Source: Notospermus geniculatus (lineage: Eukaryota; Nemertea; Pilidiophora; Heteronemertea; Lineidae). From it: a stretch of 64,000 bases of DNA. Shown here piece by piece: positions 44,201-54,319 of the stretch. Location of the stretch: assembly GCA_002633025.1 (NCBI GenBank), contig NMRB01000170.1, positions 477,994 through 541,993 on the forward strand, in the 5' to 3' direction. Position 1 is the first letter of the stretch; each line of letters opens with the position of its first letter. The position numbers and the translations under genes are program-made. A model generated the notes under the pieces. That model was not told the origin of the DNA, made no database searches, and saw nothing but the letters and a program-made list of their open reading frames with translations.

Positions 44201-44444
44201 GGGTGTTTTAGGCCAAGAATTACGTGTACCGGTATTGAAGACATTGAGATTGTCAAACAGCAGAAGACAATATGATTTGAAAAGGACATTGCATTTTCTG
44301 CACACAACAAAAACCATCATCGATTTGCCCTAAAAAGCAAGATATTCGGAAAGGAGATACAGTCATAAACTGTTACGGTGCAAAAATAATTGGGACTCGG
44401 CATGGAATTCACCAGTAAAGTGATTGAAAATAAGTTAGACTCAC

Positions 44445-44502
44445 CAAACTGACGACCGAAAGTGGTCACGAACAGCGTACAGAGAATAACTACGATCTTC
44501 AT
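44445..44502 (-). CDS. Copy C exon 1: signal peptide
   Basis: Encodes MKIVVILCTLFVTTFGRQF, identical to copy B, with GTGAGT donor. Confidence 0.75.
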
Positions 44503-44550
44503 GATGAAGTAATGCCAAGTAATGATTGATGAGGGGGAGTGGAGACAAGC

Positions 44551-44556
44551 TTTATA
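44551..44556 (-). promoter_or_regulatory. TATA box of copy C
   Basis: Coding-strand GACTTATAAAGC about 50 bp before the ATG at 44502, identical to copy B. Confidence 0.55.
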
Positions 44557-45694
44557 AGTCTGATCGTGTCTTCAGTTGGGATGTAACCTTGTGATGCAAA
44601 TGCAACATAAAAGTTCAAGGGTCGTTACCGATTGGCTCCCTAGGGACCATATTGTGATCATCCTTCGGCAAATGAGAAGGTAAACACATTTGAATTTGAA
44701 TATTTGATTATTCTACTCGGGATATGCAGCCAGCTGCTGGTTCATGTTAACTCACCTTCATTAGAATTTAATGACGAGAGCTTTGTTAACATCCGGCACA
44801 AGGTCGTGTAAGCAACAATTTCGATTCGATTAGTTCCTGAACTGACCAAAACACTTACTGGTAAAGGGAATATTTCTGCTATTGACAATAGTTCACCTCA
44901 AGCACCTAAACAAGCATCGCATTATTCCCATCCCGGGTTTCCATATTAAACCGTCTGAATCAACTGCATCCACCATCCCCTGGGCAATTGAAAAATGTCG
45001 GTAAACAAGAACAAGAAAGACTATTGATTTGCGACATTCTTCTTTAGATGTAGTTTGTTGGCGTGGGATAATTCTATTTGCCCAGTTGTGTGTGTTGACT
45101 AATTTCAAGTCTATTCTGTACACAATGAAGTGAAGGAAACTATGAGAAAGGCATACCGTTGGTAAAAATCATAAATTTCTAAATTTAAGATTTTTCAAAT
45201 TTTACCAGCGATTTATGGTATCATGGCTGTCATTGTTCGTGGTTATCTTGAGTGTCGCCACGACCAACACATCAGAAACATCGAGACTGGCTTTTTACCT
45301 CTCAGTCTGTAGCCTTGTGGGCTGGAGGGTATTGGCAGAACGCAGGGGATCCGTCTGGCTGTCCGTTCGTCCGTCTGTCGGTCCATCCGGCGTCAACGTT
45401 TCATTTCTGCGCAATATCTGACGAACACTTTGACCAACCATTGCTGATGCAGATTGGGTTTACCTATAAAGTATCATTTGCAAACGATACTGACTCCAAC
45501 TTCGTCTGTAAGTGGTAACAGGCCCTGCAAAGAGTGCCACACTATGTTCCCGTTTCTCAATGCTTCCCCGGATTGTATTGGGAATGACACGAAGAGAGCA
45601 CCGAACAAAAGGATGTTTTGTCTACACCCAAGACTACACCTAAATCAGGCATTATTTTATCCTCACGAACATGTTGCACTTGAACATGCGAGCC

Positions 45695-46298
45695 CATTGT
45701 GTACACACAGGCTGTGCGAGACTGCTTGCGTGAGACTGCTTTTGCACAGATTGGTGCGAGGCAGGAGCGCCTTCTGTTGTAGACCACAGAGTAGTCTCTA
45801 CATCTGACGATTTAAGAGACTACTGTCGCCCTCTTGATTCTGGCTGTGATTCGTCGGAATACGTCCAATCAGAATACGAATCTTCTCTGATGACGTATCG
45901 GCGGCAGGTATTCCCCAAAGAAGCCAAGTTTCCAAGATGGCGTCTGGCGTCCAACATTTCTCGCTTCGAACATTCAGCGAGGTAGTGCAACGAATGTCAG
46001 CGAGATAAACACTCAGTGACCTATCCCAGCGATGTTTTGTGTCATTAGCTAAACATCCTGGGGATAGTCCGTTGAAGAAACCACCCTGCTATCTCATTTC
46101 GACTCCTGTAGCTTGCCGTTAGAGCGTTGCACACAGATGTACACGATGTAGGCATGATGTACAGGTCTGCTAACTGATGCGCGCGCATCCTGCCTGGTAG
46201 GAATTCCGACCACACTTCCGGTATGGCGGACCCCGACACCAGTTCCTAACGTGCTGCACGGTGGAACTGGATACCGGTTTACTTCTGTTGTAACAATG
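45695..46298. mobile_element. Transposon of about 604 bp with 9-bp target duplication
   Basis: ATGCGAGCC flanks the insert at 45686-45694 and 46299-46307. The empty site is seen at about 33137-33150 (AACATGCGAGCCTTTTG). The ends CATTGTGTACACA and TGTTGTAACAATG are weak inverted repeats. Confidence 0.75.
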
Positions 46299-46663
46299 AT
46301 GCGAGCCTTTTCAAATCGAAGATGGCGCCCACAAGTCAAATCAATATTTCAAGAGGGGGCCTACAACTTCAACATTGCTTCATGTGCCGACGTCTGAATC
46401 AACTGCATTCCCTAACAGCATTGTTAACTGAACAATCCAAGTACCGGTACGGTACTAAACATAAGTATGGCATTATCAGCTGATTTCTTTTGTTGGCATT
46501 TTACACCGTGTGAATGGCAGACCCTTCAATTGGTAGGCCTACTGAATAACCGCACCCTGCGTTCATTCTATACACTCCTGACAGCTGAATAGGCACTTGG
46601 ATACCAACGTTGATAGGCTACCCTTCAAGATTGAGAGCTGGATGGTGACCTGTAGGCTATAGG

Positions 46664-46860
46664 GAACCCCGATCACGCAGACCACGCGAGAATATACGCG
46701 TGGGTTTGAACTGATAGTACACGACGCCATCTATTATTCATGACGATTCAAGGTGTGATTGGCCGTGCTTGGTGAACCGCATCTCTCGAACAATGAGCCT
46801 CTATAGGTGTCGCGTCTGCTCTATCAGCCTCACGTGACCAATTGGCGCTCCCCATTCCAG
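46664..46860. repeat. Dispersed repeat, inverted copy of 12830-13025
   Basis: Contains CACGCGAGAATATACGCGTG and TGAGCCTCTATAGGTGTC in reverse orientation to the left copy. It is inserted in unit 3 only. Confidence 0.6.
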
Positions 46861-47192
46861 CCACACCCGTAGGGCCTACTTCTGAAATTTCCTGACTGGC
46901 TATGTACGTACATGTACGTGTATGTATGTACATGTGTATGTAGATGTGCATAGCTTCTTGGATCGTGCATGTACATGTATACGTTACAAATTTCGGCCTG
47001 ACGTTTGGTCCATTCTAAAATATTAAATGAATGGTGACTGAGAAGGACCATAGCTCTGCTTGGGACGATAATGAAGTTAAACGTTGAAGTTTTGGGTTTA
47101 TGATGATATCAACCACGGAAGAGGTGTAATCCAACTTCACACTTTAACCTCGTTCTGTCTTGGAACCTTTCAATAGAACTTAGAGGAGCTGG

Positions 47193-47292
47193 GGCTTGTT
47201 TCATAAAGTGACTTTAAGCTAATGGTACCATTAATTCAATGCATTCTCCATTTGGTTAAAGGTACCATTAGCTTAAAGTCACTTTATGAGGC
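47193..47292. mobile_element. Palindromic MITE (TTTCATAAAGTGAC ends), unit 3 copy
   Basis: Second copy of the element at 33780-33877. Confidence 0.65.
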
Positions 47293-47314
47293 CTACACCT
47301 GAATGGCATGTGGC

Positions 47315-47425
47315 AAGGTCGGCAAAGAGACCTGTCCAACAGTGGGATTCAAACCTCGGACCTCATGACAGCTACATGTAGCCAGAGACCCGAGCACTAG
47401 TCCACCGTGGCGCCATCGGGAAGGC
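47315..47425 (-). repeat. tRNA-like SINE fragment, unit 3 copy
   Basis: On the minus strand, GGCGCCACGGTGGACTAGTG is followed about 60 bases later by GAGGTTTGAATCCCAC, resembling A and B boxes of a tRNA-derived SINE. Confidence 0.45.
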
Positions 47426-47626
47426 CGACTCACACCTGGTTATATTCATCTGATCGCTGATTGGACGGACCTGCTGTGTGTTCGCTTTATTTCCATTGTT
47501 ATTGGTCGATCGATGGCAGAATGTTCAAATGAAAACATTCAAAGCTTTTATACTAGGCGTAGATACATGTAGGTTCCGAATATCTATACACTGTAATAAA
47601 AAACACAAGAAGTATGCTGCATCGCG

Positions 47627-47632
47627 TTTATT
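47627..47632 (-). terminator. Possible poly(A) signal of copy D
   Basis: AATAAA on the coding strand about 395 bp after the stop, also kept at the paralogous place near 34205. Distance makes it plausible but not certain. Confidence 0.35.
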
Positions 47633-48026
47633 CCTACTTGAAATTACACATACATGTACATGTAACTGCTTCGGAACATTGGCATAAAGAAACGCTTTGT
47701 AGTTCACACTTTGCCGACAAAGTACATTGTGTATTTCATTTCTTATTCTTAATTCAATTCTTGGAAGTTGTAGTCACTTTGAACAACTGGTACTAATCTA
47801 CTTTCCTCGCGGCCCTGGCTGTTTATCCTTCCTGGTATTCACCTGTGAGTAGAAAACAAAATAAAAAGTCACCTTTAATTGTACATTTAATGCATTTTCC
47901 AGTGATTTGTTTCCCCCAGTTGTTTGCCTCAGCAGCAACAAGCCGATGAACATCATCCCATAACCTATGTTACAAAACAACAACGAGGTCCAGGTGAACT
48001 CAGGTTTACTTATCAATTCTACACAC

Positions 48027-48274
48027 CTATTCACACTCGGGTACATCACACCATTGCCAGTTTAGGTTCTTGTCGATATAACACCAAAGACCTTTGTCAA
48101 GATCCGGATTCCTGCAATAATTCTTCGCATCAGCCAAAGACTCTTCAGGCATGTTCTTTGCCGTTTTTCCTGTTTGTTTGGTCCAATCGATACAAGTGCG
48201 TCCATTTTTGGTCCTACTCAGCGTCCCAGCGTAATCGATTCCTCGAGTGCCCTTGGCGTGGCATTTGGCCTTGC
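48027..48274 (-). CDS. Copy D kringle 2 exon and stop
   Basis: Encodes KCHAKGTRGIDYAGTLS ... CRNPDLDKGLWCYI ... WQWCDVPECE and a TAG at 48027-48029. The NPDLD stretch keeps an Asp-x-Asp pair at the position used for lysine binding in plasminogen kringles. Confidence 0.8.
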
Positions 48275-51200
48275 CTAAAATTTGGGGATTGAGGGAGAAA
48301 CGATGCATTCAAGTATTACAGTATTATTAAGGACTGATCTAAATGTCTTGTGTACATCGTGCAGTGATCAATAAGTTAGGAAACTGCCAATGATGAACAA
48401 TCTGGTGTTCGTTATATTTTACTACATGTAAATTATACCAAAACAGATTTTTGTTCATACGTAGGGCCTATACTCATTAGTTCCTAGATAGTTGCCAAAA
48501 CAATTCACAAGCACGCGTATGAATTTTTGCCAGTTAAAGCTTGAACACTTTACTGGCACTTGCACTTTGCAAGCTGGGAGAATGACTCTGAAATTTTTCT
48601 ACAGTTCATATTAACATGTTTTTTTCATGGGAAGTTCTATAGCTTTGCCTTTTTCGGTGAGGCAAAACGCGGCAGTGATTGGTCTCGTGGCGTGCACGAA
48701 CTACTTACACATTGGTATATCGCAGAAATCCCAGCGTTTGTTTTTGTCAGTTGTATAACACCAGGGTTTGTTTTCACTAGTATCTCCAGTGGGGTTCCGG
48801 CAGAAATTTTCAGCATCGTCGAGGGTCTCGTCAGGAAGCTCTGATGCACGTACGTTATGGTTGTGAGGTGTCTTGGTGTTCCAGGACTGACAGGTGTATT
48901 TCTTGTCTGTTGTCCGCTTGAATCCTTTGTACTCTATGCCCTTCCCCGTCAGTCTGCATGTGGTGGGGTTCTTGATTAAAGCTGAAAAAGGTAAAGCATT
49001 TCCAAGAATGTAATAGAGGTTCATATCAGATCCAATATTACATGTAGATCATTTTTCGCGTCATGATTCCTTAGCTTTGCAATATTGATTCTCCACCAAG
49101 TGGAAGGAACATCCTTACAGTATTTTATTCCAGTGGACAAAAGTGCACGGATCTTTCGAAAAGGGAGCCTAATATGAGGTGCCACATGGCGCCTCATAGC
49201 CTGACAACAGGCTGAACACACGTCATATTTTAGGCTACTTACGATTGATTCGGCTTGGTTGAGGGGGATTCTTGCCTGTCGAGAGATGAATTACAGTCAC
49301 TCAGAGTGAAAGCTATGATTATATAGCAAGTATAGCGTTTGTGCATTTGCTCATTCGTCCAAATAATACTTTGCCAATCCCAGGTACAGTGCATAAACCT
49401 ATGTACATGTACATGTACATGTACATACATGTACCTCACAATAAGACACTTTTCAAACCCAGGTCTCTATGTCAGTAGGCGGGAGAAATTGACTGAGCCA
49501 TCCCTTGGCATTAACGAAGCATATCGGTAAAGGAAGAATTAACTGAAGCGCAACGTTGGCATACAAAATGACATGAACGTTTCTGTGGTTTCAGGTGTAT
49601 GTAACATGTTGATACAAAAAATAAAGTTATACAAACCGAACGGACACTGATTACACAGTTTGGGACATAGGGAAGGATAGTTGGCATACTCGATGCACAG
49701 GTCAGCCGAGACGCATGTCTCCGAGGATTCACTGTCTATCTTGGCGCAGTTAACTGAAATAAAGGAACCGTACAACAGTCAGTTAGACAATATTGGGTGC
49801 AGCTGGGAGCCACGGCGATCATATAAACCGATAAAAAGGAGTGTCCCATCATTATGCCCTAGTCTCTTGAATAAAATACATGTACAAGGTAAGGATGGAG
49901 CAGCGCTTAAAAATGCTTCTACTTTTTGATACAGAGCGATGTCGATTTACATTCGCTATTTTTATTTTTCAAATCTGTGTACACGTGGTACACCACAGTC
50001 ACACACTCGGACCCGTAATCTAACGAATCGTTAAAATTTTTGTCCAGGTTTTCAATGCAGAAGGAATGAAATGAGTAAAGGTTTACTTACTCTCACAGCG
50101 CGGACTGTCTTTAAACCACGGGAAGTCGGGGCACTTGCACGTGCATGTTGATACATCCAAGGTACCGGTGTTGTAGCATACCGTATTGGGACACACTGAA
50201 ACAGCAGATTGCATCCCAGACCTAGTAACAGCTGATTCAATGTTCAACGAAACTCCGTTGGTGATTCGCAGTTAGTTGCGTTCTGCATCAAGTCCAAATG
50301 CAACTTGGCTGACTGATTTACAGGATTACTGGAGAAAATTTAAGTGCAATGTACATGTATGGGCCTAGGTCTAAAGATCGACGTAAGCATTTACAATTTT
50401 ATTATACGGTATGCAATATTCACTTCCCATCTCAATCACCTGTTTATACCTACCACAAAGTCCATTTCTTGTCTTCTCCTTACAGTCCTTTCCCTGTTCG
50501 TTGTTTTTGCCCTTCTTGTAAGGAATATGCATTTGACCACCCACATTGCCCCTGAAAATTACCGGATAATTTCGGGGTAAATAGAGACGAGGCCTTTTTA
50601 GCTGAGGCCTATTTATCTTTAGATCTGATAACTCATGCATTGCATGAGTTATCAGGACGCTTGCATTGCAAGCGTCCGTCTTTTGGGCGAATCATGGCTT
50701 AAAATTTCAAAAACAAATCATGACACGTGAGTATGACATACATGTATTCATCTTTTGGTTGTTCGAAATAACTTTCCTACTCTCTTGGGTTACTCTCATG
50801 CTCAGTCCCCCTTTGGAAGAAGAGTTAAGTTAATAGTGCTGAGATACTGGGCTCAGTAAATTGCAGTTTCCAGCAATCCAGCCGAGGGCCATGTCATGCA
50901 CTCGATAATGTTCCGCCTTTTATGGGATTTATACTCACGCAGGTCCATAGTTGCAAACGTAAAAATCACTTGTAGCGCCTCCATTGAAATTACATTTGGC
51001 AAAACCGCATCCAAGTCTATGCGTCTGCGCCCAAACCACCTGAAAGTTTTAAGTTTTCTGTCATTGAATGAAATTATTGACTGAGTGAATAACGTATTGT
51101 GGTACGTCGGACACATTTTATCGAAATATACTTGAACTCTAAAGTGGAAATGAAATTAGTACCGTCTGGGCTTTCGTGCATACCTGTGTGAAGTGTCCCA

Positions 51201-54200
51201 CTGGTATATTTTTCTGCTTACTGCCAATCCCGTAAATGAAGTCCTCATTCTCTTTGTACCAATCATTGATGGCCAACTTCCATGTTGACCAACCACGGGC
51301 CATGTTCTGACCAACATTCATTTTCCCTGGAAGACACATCGATAGAAAATGAGGACATAGTGCTGGATAATCAAAAGTTAAGTCCATGACCGTTGGTGTC
51401 AATGCAGGCAACGGCTGTTCCACTAGTCTATTTTTCACTTGGCACCAATTCGTTCATCCTGTACAAGCCTGGCTGACCCGAACAGAGCGACCACGACCAT
51501 TAATTGAAGGAATCGAAAGTAATGTTCGTAAAGACAAACAGTTCATTAACTTGAAGCTGGAGAGGGCAGTTACCTGGGATAACACGCTGGAAGCCTCTAT
51601 CATGTGCACGGACACATCTCTCGGCATGTTTCTGAGCGATCATTGCAAGTTCTGTATCCCAGCTCTTTTAAATATAATCATAATCATGTTACCTTGATTA
51701 TTATGATATAGAGAGGTTAAGATGGGCTTCGAGAACGACAACGTGAGCAAGTACATGTGGATCTGCCTTTGCCAACTAAGTCATCAAAGTCCCCCTCCAC
51801 CACCACCACCATCGTGGTTTCTGCGGCATCCTCAGCTCGGAGGTCAGGGAATCTTTACTTTCCAAATAACGGAGAAACTGGCATGACTATATGGTCAAAG
51901 ATAAGATGTTAGCAAAACTTACCATTTCCATCATATCTCTGGCTCCTTCCTGTTTCGCCCTGAGTTCATTATGAAACTTAAGAATTTCGTCTTGGGTCGC
52001 TGTGCTGATACCTGTACCAATATAAAAACCTCGATGTTGTATAAAGTAACACTTTTGACACCATTGAGGGCCTACTCCTTTACAAATACATCTTTAAATA
52101 AAGCTTGATAAAGAAGTTTGTAAAAAGTAAAAAAAACTATGTGTTTCGAAACTACTTCAACTACTTTAGTTCTTATGGAAAGAAAGCTTTTATTAGATCC
52201 AACATTTGTTCAACACCAAACCAAGTCGTGATGCAAGCTAAAAACTCCAGCCAACTCAGTTATGATAAGGCCTTTATGAAATTGTTGACGACGAATCGGA
52301 CATGCGTATACCTTTTTGTCCATTGACAGACCGGTCGATCGTGGAGCAGGCCGTATGGTTCTTGTGGAAGAGCGAATACAATGGATCGCACGCCGCCTAA
52401 ATTGAGATAAAACTCGCTCGTGGAAACTCTCGCGTGGAGCATCCTCCCATCGCAGAGCTTTGGTCTCGCTCCTCTTCATACACTCGCACGAGCGTATCAA
52501 GAGGAGCGAGGCCAAAGCCCTGCAATGGGATGATGATGTGGAGCGGCGCCTAGAGCCTCATGTCAATTTCACCAACCACTTCACTGAACAAGAAAAGGAC
52601 ATCGGAGCGATGTCAATGGTTTCCGATGAGAAGTTTACTACTCTGGAGCTAATTACTGTGACCTTGACCTCTGACCTTTGCTGATACCTGTACCAATATA
52701 AAAACCTCGATGTTGTATAAAGTAACACTTTTGACACCATTGAGGGCCTACTCCTTTACAAATACATCTTCAAATAAAGCTTGATAAAGAAGTTTGTAAA
52801 AAGTAAAAAAAACTATTTATGTGTTTCGAAACTACTTCAACTACTTTAGTTCTTATGGAAAGAAAGCTTCTCTGTTACAAAACGAGTTTTTATTACATCC
52901 AACATTAATGTTCAACACCAAACCAAGTCGTGATGCAAGCTAAAAACTCCAGCCAACTCAGTTCTGATAAGGCCTTTATGAAATTGTTGACGACGAATCG
53001 GACATGCGTATACCTTTTTGTCCATTGACAGACCGGTCGATCGTGGAGCAGGCCGTATGGTTCTTGTGGAAGAGCGAATACAATGGATCGCACGCCGCCT
53101 AAATTGAGATAAAACTCGCTCGTGGAAACTTTCGCGTGGAGCATCCTCCCATCGCAGAGCTTTGGTCTCGCTCCTCTTCATGCTCTTCATACACTCGCAC
53201 GAGCGTATCAAGAGGAGCGAGGCCAAAGCCCTGCAATGGGAGGATGATGTGGAGCGGCGCCTAGAGCCTCATGTCAATTTCACCAACCACTTCACTGAAT
53301 GACGAATATCTTTATTTCTTCAATCGATGAAGCGGGAAAATGATAAAAAGACCAATAAGAAAACAAATAAAGCAAATTCAATGGAACAACTTAATCATCG
53401 GGATTTTAGGAAGAATATTTTTAATGGTTAAGCAAAATGAGACAACACGGAGATTCTGTCCATCAGTTTCCTGGCCACACTAACCGGACGGTTAAACAAC
53501 GTGAAGAAAGACCGTGGTTCATTTCCGTTGCATCACCTGCTGGTAACGACAATCACCGGCTTGAACTATTGCAATGATTGATACATTATCATTTTCATCA
53601 ACATCTGGCTTTAGTAGTTGGTAATTTCTTTCAAAATTCAGCGTTTTATACGGTCTCGATGATCTAAATTAATCACGTTACTCTTCTCCTGGCCTGGCCA
53701 GTTCATACACAAAATGCGCCGGCATGAGATTGCGTTTTCCACGGCGTTTTATATGTCATCGTACTCGTGATTACAGGCCATAAGGCAGCAGGAAGCTCAA
53801 AAAAACTGGCTGAGTGAAAACCGCACAGGAAATTGAAAACCGCATTTTGTGTGAACGCCGCCTGGTAATGGCTACGTTCAAAATCAGAACTGTCAGGCAG
53901 GTCCTCATTAAAGCCCCACTGTACGCCGCGATTCTTGATGTCAGTGCACGACGTCAGCGTAGTGTAAAATGTACTGCGCTCCATCTGAATACATTAGGGC
54001 TCTCCCTGCAGTTTTTTTTTCAATTTGCACTGAAAACTAGGCGTTGGTTCTCTGAAGTACGTATCAGACAAGCATTTTGGGGACCTTCACAAGCTATGAG
54101 ACCTCTATGTGCTCTCGTCTGCTAACATTTTGAAAATATCGTAAATTCAATACAGTGGGGTGTGTAAACTCGGATGTGCTATAGAAATGAAGGCCACAAG

Positions 54201-54319
54201 AATCGCACCACGTTTAGATGCATGAACGTTAGCCCACGGGTGAGGAAAGAATTTTGCTACTAAACATATTTAACTTACCTGAACCATCGATACCCGGATG
54301 ATGGCGACGACAATCACAA
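48027..54319 (-). CDS. Secreted CAP-EGF-ShKT-kringle-kringle protein, copy D (first exon not found)
   Basis: Exons: 54279-54319 (CDCRRHHPGIDGS), 51923-52011 (DEILKFHNELRAKQEGARDM), 51574-51664 (SWDTELAMIAQKHAERC), 51184-51326 (MNVGQNMARGW ... GHFTQ), 50939-51039 (VVWAQTHRLGCGFAKC ... YVCNYGP), 50454-50551, 50091-50195 (EGF-like), 49637-49753 (ShKT), 49243-49275 (proline-rich linker), 48709-48981 (kringle 1) and 48027-48274 (kringle 2, stop). Every join keeps phase, about 446 codons. CAP signatures HNELR, GQNMA, GHFTQ and YVCNYGP are all present. CAP proteins are secreted; kringles usually bind proteins or lysine residues. I could not place the signal-peptide exon, which must end in phase 2 and lie right of 54319. 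The gene sits head-to-tail upstream of a protease gene. Confidence 0.82.
48709..48981 (-). CDS. Copy D kringle 1 exon
   Basis: Encodes TCRLTGKGIEYKGFKRTT ... CQSWNTKTPHNHNV ... CRNPTGDTSENKPWCYTTD ... FCDIPMC. The exon is phase 1-1 and splices through GTAAGT into kringle 2. Confidence 0.8.
49637..49753 (-). CDS. Copy D ShKT exon
   Basis: Encodes NCAKIDSESSETCVSADLC ... YPSLCPKLCNQCPF, six cysteines in ShKT spacing (C..xC..C at the end). Phase 1-1. The exon and its flanks are nearly identical to 37236-37352. Confidence 0.75.
50091..50195 (-). CDS. Copy D EGF-like exon
   Basis: Encodes CPNTVCYNTGTLDVSTCTC followed by KCPDFPWFKDSPRCE. The six-cysteine order matches EGF-like modules found after CAP domains in invertebrate proteins. 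Phase 1-1. Confidence 0.75.
50454..52011 (-). CDS. Copy D CAP domain exons
   Basis: Five exons (51923-52011, 51574-51664, 51184-51326, 50939-51039, 50454-50551) make a full CAP fold of about 175 residues. Two canonical active-cavity histidines fit HAERC and GHFTQ, and the glutamates fit QNMA-adjacent NDWYKENEDF. The last exon ends NGLC, completing a cysteine-bearing tail as in other CRISP-like proteins. Confidence 0.8.
50625..50677. repeat. Two abutting perfect palindromes sharing a TGCATTGCA core
   Basis: CTGATAACTCATGCA and its complement around one T (31 bp), overlapping by one base GGACGCTTGCA and its complement around one T (23 bp). They lie in the intron upstream of the last CAP exon. 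Confidence 0.75.
52003..53290. repeat. Intronic tandem duplication in copy D
   Basis: About 52003-52575 and 52676-53300 share almost the whole sequence. The repeat starts with the last bases of the CAP exon acceptor region (GCTGATACCTGTACC), so the far copy carries an extra acceptor-like site. Each has an inverted repeat around CTCGCTCCTCTTGATACGCTC. Confidence 0.7.

Larger units (their letters stand above)
38137..44502 (-). pseudogene. Protease copy C, truncated before the zinc-binding exon
   Basis: Exons 44445-44502 (signal peptide), 40716-40912, 39886-39975 and 39591-39732 (propeptide), 39193-39349, 38921-38972, 38589-38663 and 38137-38279 (N-terminal part of the catalytic domain, ending KHDHAMLISG). 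Frames and splice sites match copy B. After 38137 there is no HELGH exon; the next minus-strand coding exons belong to D'. The product would be a secreted propeptide plus half a catalytic domain without active-site residues. It keeps a TATA box and signal peptide, so it may be transcribed. It could act as a decoy or be a dead duplicate; the sequence does not decide. Confidence 0.75.
44503..48026. other. Intergenic region between copy D and copy C
   Basis: No coding exon recognised. Collinear with 31973-34873, apart from the element at 45695-46298 and a block at 46664-46860. Confidence 0.55.
28490..50227. repeat. Large direct duplication: 28490-37830 and 37925-50227
   Basis: Both segments begin at a poly(G)-TCCATGG junction and run through the same exons, intergenic region and kringle/ShKT/EGF exons to GACCTAGTAA, where similarity ends at about 37830 and 50227. 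Sequence is almost identical where uninterrupted, for example 28900-30300 against 38350-39750. Unit 3 is longer because of insertions at about 40059-40264, 40945-42065, 42384-43990 and 45695-46298. Confidence 0.85.
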
